From Devosia sp. 2618 (GTDB lineage Bacteria > Pseudomonadota > Alphaproteobacteria > Rhizobiales > Devosiaceae), in assembly GCF_040546815.1 (NCBI RefSeq), contig NZ_JBEPOO010000001.1:3534001-3598000 (forward strand): a stretch of DNA of 64,000 nucleotides. Reading direction: 5' to 3'. The position numbers and the translations under genes are program-made. The notes below the pieces were generated by a model that was given only the letters and a program-made list of their open reading frames with translations, made no database searches and was not told where the DNA came from. Positions 56,438 to 64,000 of the stretch are shown here, one piece after another; within the stretch, counting starts at the first letter, position 1, and each line of letters begins with the position of its first letter.

Positions 56438-57562
56438 TCAGGACTCTACGGTGTGCTCCTCGCCAACTGTAAATTTTGCAATTCTTGACCAGTCCCATTC
56501 GATCCCCAGACCTGGCGCGCTGGGGGGTACGGCATAGCCGTCAGCGTCTATTGTCATTGGCTCGCTCAGAATGTCATCCAGTTGCGGAATGTGCTCGACC
56601 CACTTTGCGTTGGGTACGGCTGCAGCGAGGGAGACGTGCAGTTCCATGAGATAGTGTGGCGCGATGGTCAGATTGAAGGCCTGCGCCATGTGCGCGACCT
56701 TGAGCCAGGGCGTAATACCGCCAATGCGGGCAGCGTCGACCTGGATAACGGAGGCTGCGGCCGACGCGATATACTCGCGAAACTGGGCGATGCTGAACAC
56801 GGTCTCGCCGATAGCGATCGGCAGCGCCGTGGATTTGGCCAGAAGCCGGTGCGATGAGATATCGTCGGCGATCATCGGCTCTTCGAACCATGTCAGGCCA
56901 AGATCCTGATATTGGGCAGCGCGGCGCACGGACTCGTCGAGTGTCAATATCTGGTTGGCATCAGTCATCAGCGCGAAATCCATCGGCAATGCGGCTTTGA
57001 CTTCCTTGAGACGGGCCATGTCCTCGTCGATCGAGCGTCCGACCTTGACCTTGAAGCCACCGAATTTCCGGTCGATTGCCGATTGCGCGTTTTTGAGCAG
57101 CTCGTCGGTCGACAGGTTCAGCCAGCCCCCCTCGGTATCGTAGATCGGCAGGCGCCGTTGCGCGCCGCCGGCGAGCAGATGCAATGGCTGCCCGGCCATC
57201 TGGCAGCGGATGTCCCAGAGCGCCATGTCGATGGGGGCCAGGGCGAGGCTCGAAACCATACCGGGATTGATGGAATTGATGGAGCGGTAGAGCTGCAACC
57301 ACAATTCTTCGACATAGCGCGCGTCCTTGCCGATCAGGCGCGGCGCCAGGGTATCGGCGATCAGGCTCAGAATTGCCGAACCGCCGGTGCCCAGAGTGTA
57401 GGTATAGCCAGTTCCGACGGCCCCGCCCGCCGTATGAATGCGGACCATCGGAGTTTCCTGCATTTCGAACGGCTGGATAGCGTCCTTACGAGGAAATTTG
57501 GCGGGTATGTTGACCATGCGAACGTCGATACGTGTGATGGTGGTGGCAGATCTAGACGGCAT
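56438..57562 (-). CDS. Enolase-superfamily sugar-acid dehydratase (mandelate racemase/muconate lactonizing type)
   Basis: A 374-residue enolase-superfamily enzyme that removes a proton alpha to a carboxylate, usually to dehydrate an acid sugar to a 2-keto-3-deoxy acid. The base pair KVKV lies after GGF, metal ligands are in MTDANQ, TWFEEP and PIAIGETV, and the His base in TIAPHYLMELH. Start 57562 (MPSRSA) has GGGA about 8 bases upstream. Last gene of the minus-strand acid-sugar operon; overlaps nothing. Confidence 0.88.
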   Translation of the reverse strand: MPSRSATTITRIDVRMVNIPAKFPRKDAIQPFEMQETPMVRIHTAGGAVGTGYTYTLGTGGSAILSLIADTLAPRLIGKDARYVEELWLQLYRSINSINPGMVSSLALAPIDMALWDIRCQMAGQPLHLLAGGAQRRLPIYDTEGGWLNLSTDELLKNAQSAIDRKFGGFKVKVGRSIDEDMARLKEVKAALPMDFALMTDANQILTLDESVRRAAQYQDLGLTWFEEPMIADDISSHRLLAKSTALPIAIGETVFSIAQFREYIASAAASVIQVDAARIGGITPWLKVAHMAQAFNLTIAPHYLMELHVSLAAAVPNAKWVEHIPQLDDILSEPMTIDADGYAVPPSAPGLGIEWDWSRIAKFTVGEEHTVES

Positions 57563-57597
57563 TGAGTGTCCCTTTATTCGACTGGAAATGGATGTGA

Positions 57598-59061
57598 TCA
57601 CCAGTTGGTGGCAATGTATTTGGCTTCGAGGAATTCCATGAGTCCATGGTGTCCTCCCTCGCGTCCGAGGCCGCTCTGCTTGACGCCACCAAAGGGAGCC
57701 GCCGGATCGGAAACGAGACCACGATTGAGGCCGATCATTCCGCTATCGAGCTTCTCCGAGACGCGGAGTCCACGCGCAAGATCGCCCGTATAGACGTAGG
57801 CGCTGAGGCCATATTCGGTGTCATTGGCGAGGCGGATGGCTTCCTCCTCGGTGTCAAAGGCGATGACGGGCGCGACCGGTCCGAAGATTTCCTCGGCATT
57901 GACGCGCGCGTCTCGCGACACATCGACCAGAACGGTCGCTGGGTAGAAAAATCCGGTGCCTTGCGGAACGGCGCCCCCGGCAAGGACCGAAGCGCCCTTA
58001 TCGATGGCGTCCTGAACCAGTTCGTGAACCTTGTCCCGGCTCTTGGCATTGACAAGCGGCCCGAGCTGGACGCCGTCACCCAGACCCGCGCCCGTCTTCA
58101 TCGCGGCCATGCGGGTAGCGAGCTTTCCGGCAAAGGTTTCAGCGATGGAGCGCTCAACATAGAAGCGGTTGGCGGCCGTGCATGCCTCGCCGCCATTGCG
58201 CATCTTGGCGACCATGGCGCCTTCGACAGCGGCATCGAGATCGGCATCGGCAAAAACCAGGAAAGGCGCGTTGCCGCCCAGTTCCATGGAGCAGTTGATC
58301 ACCTGATCGGCCGCTTCCTTGAGCAGTATCCGCCCCACTTCGGTCGAACCGGTGAAGGAGAGCTTGCGGACGCGCTTATCATGCAGCATGGCGCTAACCA
58401 CCGGGCCGGAGCGGGCGGCGACCAGAACATTGACGACGCCATCGGGTACACCGGCCTCCTGCAGCACCCCGGCCAAAGCCAGGGCAGTCAGCGGTGTTTC
58501 GGTGGCCGGCTTGAGAATGCAGGTATTACCGGCGGCCAGGGCCGGGCCAATCTTGCGGGTGCCCATGGCTGCGGGAAAGTTCCATGGCGTCACCAGCAGA
58601 GAAATACCGATGGGCTGGTATTGCACGAGAATGCGATTGCCGCCGCTGGGCGACAGGCCCAGATGACCGTCAATGCGGACGGCTTCTTCGGCATACCAGC
58701 GGAAAAATTCGGCGGCATAGGCCGCTTCGCCCTTGGCGTCAGGCAGCGCCTTACCGTTTTCCAGCGTGATCAGCTCGGCAAAGAAATCGAGACGTTCTGT
58801 CATGATCTCGTAGGCGCGGCGGAGGATTTCAGCGCGTTGGCGTGGCGGCGTGGCGGCCCAGCCTGCGGCGGCAGCATCGGCGGCATCGATGGCTGCCCGG
58901 GCGTCTTCCAGATCGCCGCTGGCCACTTCGGCGATGACGGTTTCGGTTGCAGGGTCATAGACAGGCACGGTCTTGCCGGAGACGGCTGGAACATACTTGC
59001 CGTTGATGAACAGGCCGGTGTTCAGCGACCCTGGTTCGACATGGCGCGGGGAATGACTCAT
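57598..59061 (-). CDS. NAD(P)-dependent aldehyde dehydrogenase
   Basis: A 487-residue ALDH of the succinate-/2-ketoglutarate-semialdehyde type: LVTPWNFPAAMGTRKIGPAL, MELGGNAPFLVF, NGGEACTAANRFYVE with the catalytic Cys in an unusual GEAC (most relatives GQTC), and FGGVKQSGLGREGG. Start 59061 (MSHSPRH) is preceded by AAGGA. In sugar-acid pathways such an enzyme makes 2-ketoglutarate from its semialdehyde, which fits the dehydratase next to it. It differs from the ALDH at 37376 although it is of the same subgroup. Confidence 0.9.
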   Translation of the reverse strand: MSHSPRHVEPGSLNTGLFINGKYVPAVSGKTVPVYDPATETVIAEVASGDLEDARAAIDAADAAAAGWAATPPRQRAEILRRAYEIMTERLDFFAELITLENGKALPDAKGEAAYAAEFFRWYAEEAVRIDGHLGLSPSGGNRILVQYQPIGISLLVTPWNFPAAMGTRKIGPALAAGNTCILKPATETPLTALALAGVLQEAGVPDGVVNVLVAARSGPVVSAMLHDKRVRKLSFTGSTEVGRILLKEAADQVINCSMELGGNAPFLVFADADLDAAVEGAMVAKMRNGGEACTAANRFYVERSIAETFAGKLATRMAAMKTGAGLGDGVQLGPLVNAKSRDKVHELVQDAIDKGASVLAGGAVPQGTGFFYPATVLVDVSRDARVNAEEIFGPVAPVIAFDTEEEAIRLANDTEYGLSAYVYTGDLARGLRVSEKLDSGMIGLNRGLVSDPAAPFGGVKQSGLGREGGHHGLMEFLEAKYIATNW

Positions 59062-59071
59062 GATGTGGTCC

Positions 59072-60298
59072 TTACAAAGTATAGAGTGCGTCGCGATTGC
59101 CGGCATAGGCAGCGGCAACGAGGGCCTTCATGGCCGTGAGATCAAGTGTGCGGGGATTGTTGTTGACCAGGCGCTTGGCTTCCAGCGACTGCTCGGCCAC
59201 CCAGTCGAGCCTGTCAGCGTCAAGCCCCAGATCCTGCAAGGTGGAAGGAATGCCGATGGTCGCGAACAATTGCGCGATAGCGTCTATTGCGGCCCTGGCC
59301 CTGCTGGCGTCGTCCTCACCTGCGCCTACCGCGATGAGATCGGCAATGGTGGCAAAACGGGCTGGATCCTGTGCGCTGTTGAAGGCCATGACATAGGGAA
59401 GCAGGCACGCCACGCCCACGCCATGCGCCGTATGGGTCAGGGCCCCGACGGGATATTGAATGGCATGGGCCGCGGCCGTGCCCGCAACGCCGAAGGCCTG
59501 GCCAGCCAGCGTCGCGCCCAGCATGACATTTTCGCGGGCGGCAATATCGGAGCCGTCGTTGACCGCCCGCGCCAGATTGGCAAAGAGCAGTTCGATCGCG
59601 GCGCGGGCCTGGACATCGCTGAAGCCATTGCGGCCGACAAAAACCTGCCGCCGCGTGATGCCCGCATCAGCCGGACGGGCGATGGCGGTAAAAGCCTCGA
59701 TGGCATGGCAGAGCGCGTCGGCACCCGAGCTGGCCGTCAAGCCGGGCGGGCAGGTCAGGGTCAGTTCCGGGTCGCAGATGGCCACCTGCGGAATGAGATA
59801 TGGGCTGGAAATACCGACTTTGACGCTGCGTTCAGGATCGCCAACCACCGCTACGGGAGTCACTTCGGAGCCGGTTCCAGCAGTCGTGGGCAGAGCGATG
59901 ATCGGCAGGACAGGACCGGGGACTTTGAACTCGCCGTAAAAACCGGGCACGGGGCCGTCGTGAGCAAGGCGCAAAGCCACAACCTTGGCGAGGTCGACAC
60001 AGCTGCCTCCGCCGATTGCGATCACCATGTCCGGGCCGAATGTCCGGGCCGAAGCCGTTGCCTCGTCGATGCATTGCATTGGCAGTTCGGCGACCGTGCC
60101 GTCATAGACGAAGGATTCGATGCCGGCGTTGCGCAGGTCATCGGCCAGCCGGGACAGCTTTTCGTCGACGTGAAAGCGATTGTCGGTGCAGATGAAGGCG
60201 CGACGGCCAAAGGAGACCGCGATGGAGGGCAGAGCCGCGCGCTGCCCATTTCCGACGATGACCTGTGCCGGCGATCTAATAGCAGCAAACAAGCTCAA
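59072..60298 (-). CDS. Iron-containing alcohol dehydrogenase
   Basis: A group III Fe-ADH of about 408 residues. NAD site: IAIGGGSCVDLAKVVAL. Metal ligands: the Asp in ASSGADALCHAIEAF and the histidines in HAIQYPVG and THTAHGVGVACLLPY. The TTG at 60298 overlaps the Ldh2 stop by 4 bases, with AAGGAAGG 9 bases upstream; a longer ATG reading inside the upstream gene is possible. Such enzymes reduce small aldehydes or act as maleylacetate reductases. Its role is probably handling an aldehyde cleavage product. Confidence 0.87.
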   Translation of the reverse strand: MSLFAAIRSPAQVIVGNGQRAALPSIAVSFGRRAFICTDNRFHVDEKLSRLADDLRNAGIESFVYDGTVAELPMQCIDEATASARTFGPDMVIAIGGGSCVDLAKVVALRLAHDGPVPGFYGEFKVPGPVLPIIALPTTAGTGSEVTPVAVVGDPERSVKVGISSPYLIPQVAICDPELTLTCPPGLTASSGADALCHAIEAFTAIARPADAGITRRQVFVGRNGFSDVQARAAIELLFANLARAVNDGSDIAARENVMLGATLAGQAFGVAGTAAAHAIQYPVGALTHTAHGVGVACLLPYVMAFNSAQDPARFATIADLIAVGAGEDDASRARAAIDAIAQLFATIGIPSTLQDLGLDADRLDWVAEQSLEAKRLVNNNPRTLDLTAMKALVAAAYAGNRDALYTL

Positions 60299-61311
60299 CT
60301 TTTCATTCCTTCCTTGGAGAGGTCCAGAATCCGCGCCCAAAGGGCGTCTGGCAGCTCGACGCCATTGGCCAGGGAGCGCTCCCTAACGGCCAAGGCGCGG
60401 TCACCGGGGACAAGCACCGGGCTATCCGCGCTTCCTGAGGCCCTGATATCGTTGAGATAGGTGCTGATGATATGGGCCGTTCCCGGCTGCAGCGCGGGAT
60501 CGATGACGATGACGACGTCGCCCTTGTTGCAAAGAGCCGTGCTGTCGAGTGTGCCGACCACGTTCCTGCCGATGGCCGAGGCGGTCAAGGCGACGACGAG
60601 CACTTCAAAGGCCAGGCCGAGCGCATAGCCCTTTGCCTCGCCAAATGGTGCGATGGCGCCGCTTTTGGCGGCGGCGGCATCCGTAGTGGGATTGCCATCC
60701 GCATCCACGGCCCAACCCGGCGGCAGCGCTTGGCCGCGATTGGCGTAGTGGTGAATTTGGCCCATGGATACGAGGCTCGTCGCCATGTCGAGGACGAAAG
60801 GCAATCCAGCAGTCGGCACGCCAATGGCGATCGGATTGGTGCCCAGCATCGCCTTGCGGCCGCGATAGGGGTGGACCAGAGCTTCGCTGGTCGAGAGAAC
60901 GATAGCGACCAACCCAGCGCTGGCGATCTGCTCGGCATAGAAGGCCAGCATGCCGATATGATTGCTGTTGGCAATCGCACCAACGGCTATTCCTGTTTCC
61001 CGCACCTTGTCGCGCAGCGCTCCAATGGCGCTGTGGGCGACAACGGGCCCCAATCCGGCCTCACCATCAACCGACAGGAACGCGCCGCGCCAGTCATGCG
61101 CACCGCTCGTCACCGGATTGATGACGCGGTTATCGATCCGCTCGCATATGCGGCTGAGGCGCAGCAGACCATGCGAAGCCCGGCCACGTAATTCCGCTTC
61201 AACCAGCAACTCGACCTGAAGCTTCGCAAACGCCTCGGGCACGCCATGTGCCCGGAGTGCCGACACAGCTGCAGCCTCCACCTTCTTTGTGGGCAACAAC
61301 ACCAAAGTCAA
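60295..61311 (-). CDS. Ldh2-family malate/L-lactate dehydrogenase (2-keto-acid reductase type)
   Basis: A 338-residue NAD(P)-dependent oxidoreductase of the type II malate/lactate dehydrogenase family. Blocks: ELRGRASHGLLRLSRI, the catalytic His in IANSNHIGMLAFYAEQ, MLGTNPIAIGVPT and FGEAKGYALGL. Relatives include 2,3-diketo-L-gulonate reductase and sulfolactate dehydrogenase. The start is a TTG at 61311 or a GTG at 61302; neither has a strong ribosome site. First gene of the acid-sugar operon and divergent from its GntR regulator. Confidence 0.87.
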   Translation of the reverse strand: MTLVLLPTKKVEAAAVSALRAHGVPEAFAKLQVELLVEAELRGRASHGLLRLSRICERIDNRVINPVTSGAHDWRGAFLSVDGEAGLGPVVAHSAIGALRDKVRETGIAVGAIANSNHIGMLAFYAEQIASAGLVAIVLSTSEALVHPYRGRKAMLGTNPIAIGVPTAGLPFVLDMATSLVSMGQIHHYANRGQALPPGWAVDADGNPTTDAAAAKSGAIAPFGEAKGYALGLAFEVLVVALTASAIGRNVVGTLDSTALCNKGDVVIVIDPALQPGTAHIISTYLNDIRASGSADSPVLVPGDRALAVRERSLANGVELPDALWARILDLSKEGMKS

Positions 61312-61406
61312 AATCCGATCTGATATCCGATTTGCAATTCGATATTCATGATGCTATTCCTTCGGTGCTGTCAAGGTCACCACATGTGAGAAGGATGGAC
61401 TTGCCG

Positions 61407-62120
61407 ATGGGAAAAACAGGCCCCCGCCCGCCAGTTGCCGAGGACGACACGGCCCCTATGCCCATGCTCAGCCGACCTAGCGGACTGGGGGACGAGGTCT
61501 ATGAGGTGCTCCTGTCGCAACTGGTCTCATTGCGCATTCCGCCCGGCTCGCGCATCACAGTCGACGCACTGGCCCGAAGCCTGGGCGTGTCGCAGACCCC
61601 TATCCGCCAAGCCCTGCACCAGTTGGAGTCCGAGGGGCTTGTGGTCAAAGCGCACCTCATTGGCTACTCGGCAACGCCCCAGCTGTCCTTCGCCCAGTTC
61701 AACGAACTGTTCGAATTGCGTCTCCTGCTCGAGCCGGCTCTCGCCGGCATGGCGGCGCGCAATATGAGCGATGATGCGATCGAAGACCTGGCAGGCATGG
61801 TTTCGGGCATGGCCGGCAAAAATGCCGCGGAAAGCCGAATCGGATATTCGCGCTTCGCCAAGAAGGACGAGGAATTCCACGAGCGCATCGCGGCTGGCAG
61901 CGGCAACAATCTCATCAAGGACGTGCTGTCACGCCTGCATGTCCACATTCACCTCTTCCGCCTGAAATTCCATTCCCAGGTGACCGAAGAAGCCGTGGAC
62001 GAACATGCCACGATTATCGAGGCAATCCGCAGGCGCGATGCCAACGCGGCGGAGGCGGCCATGCGCACCCATATCGGAACGTCGCGCAATCGCCTGAAGG
62101 ACTTCTTCGAAGATCAATAG
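61407..62120 (+). CDS. GntR-family transcriptional regulator (FCD subfamily)
   Basis: A 237-residue regulator: winged helix with ITVDALARSLGVSQTPIRQALHQLESEGL, wing, then FCD domain (FNELFELRLLLEPALAGMAAR to ANAAEAAMRTHIGTSRNRL). The ATG at 61407 has AAGGA about 10 bases upstream; an ATG at 61395 is the alternative. It sits between the divergent acid-sugar operon and the TRAP transporter, the usual place for a regulator that senses the imported acid or its keto product. Confidence 0.92.
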   Translation: MGKTGPRPPVAEDDTAPMPMLSRPSGLGDEVYEVLLSQLVSLRIPPGSRITVDALARSLGVSQTPIRQALHQLESEGLVVKAHLIGYSATPQLSFAQFNELFELRLLLEPALAGMAARNMSDDAIEDLAGMVSGMAGKNAAESRIGYSRFAKKDEEFHERIAAGSGNNLIKDVLSRLHVHIHLFRLKFHSQVTEEAVDEHATIIEAIRRRDANAAEAAMRTHIGTSRNRLKDFFEDQ

Positions 62121-62193
62121 GGAAGATGTCGGGCACTACCCGGCCCAATATCACATTTCAAATTCAACAAACGTCATCATGGAGGAGAACTGA

Positions 62194-63201
62194 ATGACAT
62201 TCTTGAACAGCATGAACCGGCGGCAGATGCTGCTGGGGTCGAGTGCCCTGTTCGGCGGCCTGGCCATGCCGGCCATCGTTCGCGGACAAGGCGTAACCAA
62301 TATCCGCCTCGCTCATCATCTGGCGCTCGAGTCCGAACAGGATATCGCAGCAAACTTCTTCGCCCAGCGGGTGAGCGAGCTCAGCGGTGGCGCCGTCGCG
62401 GCGCAGGTCCTGCCCGCCGGCCAGATGGGCGGCCAGCGCGAGATCGTAGAATCGGTGGCGCTCGGTACGCTGGAAATGGGATATGGCGAGTCCGGCCTCT
62501 ATGCCAGCTACCTGCCGCGCTTCAGCGTCGTCGCCCTGCCCTATATCTATCGCGATTTCGAGCATTGGCAATCGGTGGTGACCGGCGATCTCGGCAAAAC
62601 GCTGGCCGGTGAGCTCGAGCAGGCTTCGGGCATGCGCGTGATGAACTGGATGACGTCGGGCCGCCGCAGCACCTATCTGCGCAACCGCGCCATCAACGAG
62701 CCGTCCGATTTCCGCGGCGTCAAGGTTCGCCTGCCGGAAGCCCCGGTGTTTGTCCGCACATTCTCGCAACTGGGCGCCATTCCGACGCCAATTCCGGCGA
62801 CCGAAATGTATTCGGCCCTGCAGTCCGGGGTCGTGGATGCGATGGAAGGTTCACCCGAAGTCGCCTACACTTTCCGCATCCATGAAGTGACCCAATATTG
62901 CTCGATGACCCGTCACATTTTCCTGGACGGCTCGTTCGTGGCCAATAATTCGTTCCTGGCCGGCCTGTCCGACGCGAACCGGGAAGCGGTGGAACAGGCG
63001 GCAGCCGAGGCCGGCGACAAGCTGCGCAGCGAGCACCTTGCACGCGAAGAAGGCTGGCTCGAAAAGCTGGCCGAAGCCGGGCTGACCATCAACGAGCCCA
63101 ACCTCGAGGCGTTCACCAGCCAGCTCGGATCGCTTCAGGACAGCTTTGCTCAGGAATCGGGCTCGATGGATCTGCTCACCGCCATCCGCGAACAGGCCTG
63201 A
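62194..63201 (+). CDS. dctP: TRAP transporter solute-binding protein (DctP type)
   Basis: A 335-residue periplasmic binding protein for carboxylates. A strong GGAGGAG lies 6 bases before the ATG. The leader has a twin-arginine motif (MNRRQMLLGSSALFGG) and likely cleavage near VRGQ. The family blocks are IRLAHHLALESEQDIAANFF, LGTLEMGYGESG, NEPSDFRGVKVRLPEAPVF and MYSALQSGVVDAMEGSP, whose Arg in KVRLPE is the carboxylate ligand in DctP proteins. An acid sugar is the likely cargo given the neighbouring dehydratase. Confidence 0.93.
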   Translation: MTFLNSMNRRQMLLGSSALFGGLAMPAIVRGQGVTNIRLAHHLALESEQDIAANFFAQRVSELSGGAVAAQVLPAGQMGGQREIVESVALGTLEMGYGESGLYASYLPRFSVVALPYIYRDFEHWQSVVTGDLGKTLAGELEQASGMRVMNWMTSGRRSTYLRNRAINEPSDFRGVKVRLPEAPVFVRTFSQLGAIPTPIPATEMYSALQSGVVDAMEGSPEVAYTFRIHEVTQYCSMTRHIFLDGSFVANNSFLAGLSDANREAVEQAAAEAGDKLRSEHLAREEGWLEKLAEAGLTINEPNLEAFTSQLGSLQDSFAQESGSMDLLTAIREQA

Positions 63202-63208
63202 GGTTCTC

Positions 63209-63679
63209 ATGATCACACGCCTCACGGGGTGGATCATGGATGCGGCGAAGGTCACCATGTCGGTGGCCTTCGCTGTCATGATCTTCACGACGCTGCTCCA
63301 GATCGTCAATCGATATGCGTTCAACTTCAGCATCTTCTGGACCGAGGAGCTGATCGTCATGCTGTTGGTCTGGGCAACTTTGCTGGGCCTGCCGGTACAG
63401 TTGTGGCGGCATGAGGAAATCCTCGTGGACATAATTGAGTTGCCCGCCGGCTGGATGCGCACGCTCAAGGCCAAGACGGCAATCGTCTCGTCCATCGTTT
63501 TCTGCGCGGCGCTAGCCTGGACCGGAATGGACTTTGCCATGCGCGGCCTACCGGTCGTGTCCCCGGCGCTGGGCATTTCGCGATTCTGGTTCTTTTTGCC
63601 CATTCCGCTTTCGGCTGCCCTCGCCATTCTGGCGCTCTTGGTGCGTCCGCCGGGACCAAGCATCGGAGGATATGATTGA
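63209..63679 (+). CDS. dctQ: TRAP transporter small permease (DctQ type)
   Basis: A 156-residue membrane protein with four transmembrane helices; the motif FNFSIFWTEELIVMLLVWATLLG is characteristic, with EEL as the conserved core. Start 63209 lies just after the DctP stop with GAGG 5 bases upstream. Its stop shares one base with the large-permease ATG (TGATG). Confidence 0.92.
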   Translation: MITRLTGWIMDAAKVTMSVAFAVMIFTTLLQIVNRYAFNFSIFWTEELIVMLLVWATLLGLPVQLWRHEEILVDIIELPAGWMRTLKAKTAIVSSIVFCAALAWTGMDFAMRGLPVVSPALGISRFWFFLPIPLSAALAILALLVRPPGPSIGGYD

Positions 63680-64000
63680 TGCTGATCTCGCTTACCCTTC
63701 TCCTGCTTCTGTTCATCGCCTTGGGCATGCCCATCGCCTTTTCCATGGGGCTGGCGGCCTTTGGCGCGCTGGCGCTGGATGGATCGATCCCGCTTCTGGT
63801 CATGCCCCAGAAAATGTACAGCTCGCTCGACAGCTTTCCACTACTGGCCATTCCCCTGTTTATTCTGGCAGGCGCGGTGATGAATATCAGTGGCATTACC
63901 GGCCGGCTCATCGACCTGTCGCGTATATTGGTCGGTCGGCTGCGCGGTGGCATGGGCCATGTCACGATCATGACCAGCTTCCTGTTCGCCACCATTTCCG
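63679..64000 (+). CDS. dctM: TRAP transporter large permease (DctM type), 3' end outside window
   Basis: The frame is open from 63679 to the window edge, about 107 codons. It starts LISLTLLLLLFIALGMPIAFSMGLAAFGAL and continues with SLDSFPLLAIPLFILAGAVMNISG and RLRGGMGHVTIMTSFLFATIS, which is the N terminus of DctM, the ion-coupled transport channel. Translationally coupled to the small permease. Confidence 0.92.
   Translation, partial: MLISLTLLLLLFIALGMPIAFSMGLAAFGALALDGSIPLLVMPQKMYSSLDSFPLLAIPLFILAGAVMNISGITGRLIDLSRILVGRLRGGMGHVTIMTSFLFATIS

Noticed and set aside
57646..59139. 497-codon plus-strand open reading opposite the aldehyde dehydrogenase
   Set aside because: Antisense shadow of a well-supported ALDH gene; no motifs of its own.

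Overview
The window looks like an accessory, solute-scavenging region of an alphaproteobacterial chromosome or large plasmid, most likely order Hyphomicrobiales (Rhizobiales; a Devosia-like genus is only a guess). The basis is the GC-rich coding bias, the FrcBCA-like and AapJQMP-like transporters, and the abundance of LacI, GntR and SorC regulators. No rRNA, tRNA or CRISPR array was seen.

Layout. 1-7.6 kb: end of a LacI regulator, a CUT2-type sugar ABC transporter (minus strand), a SorC regulator, and a divergent pair made of a LacD-like aldolase and a ROK kinase fused to a P-loop kinase. 7.6-12.6 kb: gene-poor DNA around a small hypothetical gene and a large AsmA-family protein. 12.6-20.2 kb: an Aap-type amino-acid ABC transporter with a D-glutamate-cyclase-family protein, an SRPBCC protein, a GntR regulator and a kynureninase-like enzyme. 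20.4-28.8 kb: a decay zone with a shattered autotransporter, a ribitol locus whose dehydrogenase is intact but whose transporter and regulator are broken, and an integrase relic with a hexanucleotide microsatellite. 29.0-37.1 kb: a rhodanese / flavin monooxygenase / FAD protein / amino-acid-type ABC cluster facing a MocR regulator and a tautomerase.

37.4-51.1 kb is the most unusual part: a tight 12-gene minus-strand operon behind a divergent LacI regulator and two LacI-type operators. It joins a CUT2 sugar transporter to two CoA-transferase-fold heterodimers, a class III CoA-transferase, an acetolactate-synthase-like ThDP enzyme, a DhaK/DhaL kinase pair and an aldehyde dehydrogenase. Both B subunits appear to lack the usual catalytic glutamate. 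51.1-56.4 kb: a damaged Z1-domain (MORC-type defence) gene next to a truncated HTH gene and a broken large serine recombinase that ends in a TTCTG microsatellite. 56.4-64 kb: a sugar-acid-type catabolic cluster (enolase-superfamily dehydratase, aldehyde dehydrogenase, Fe-alcohol dehydrogenase, Ldh2-type dehydrogenase) diverging from a GntR regulator and a TRAP transporter that runs off the window.

The region thus reads as a chain of uptake-plus-catabolism cassettes, each with its own regulator, separated by decaying mobile DNA.
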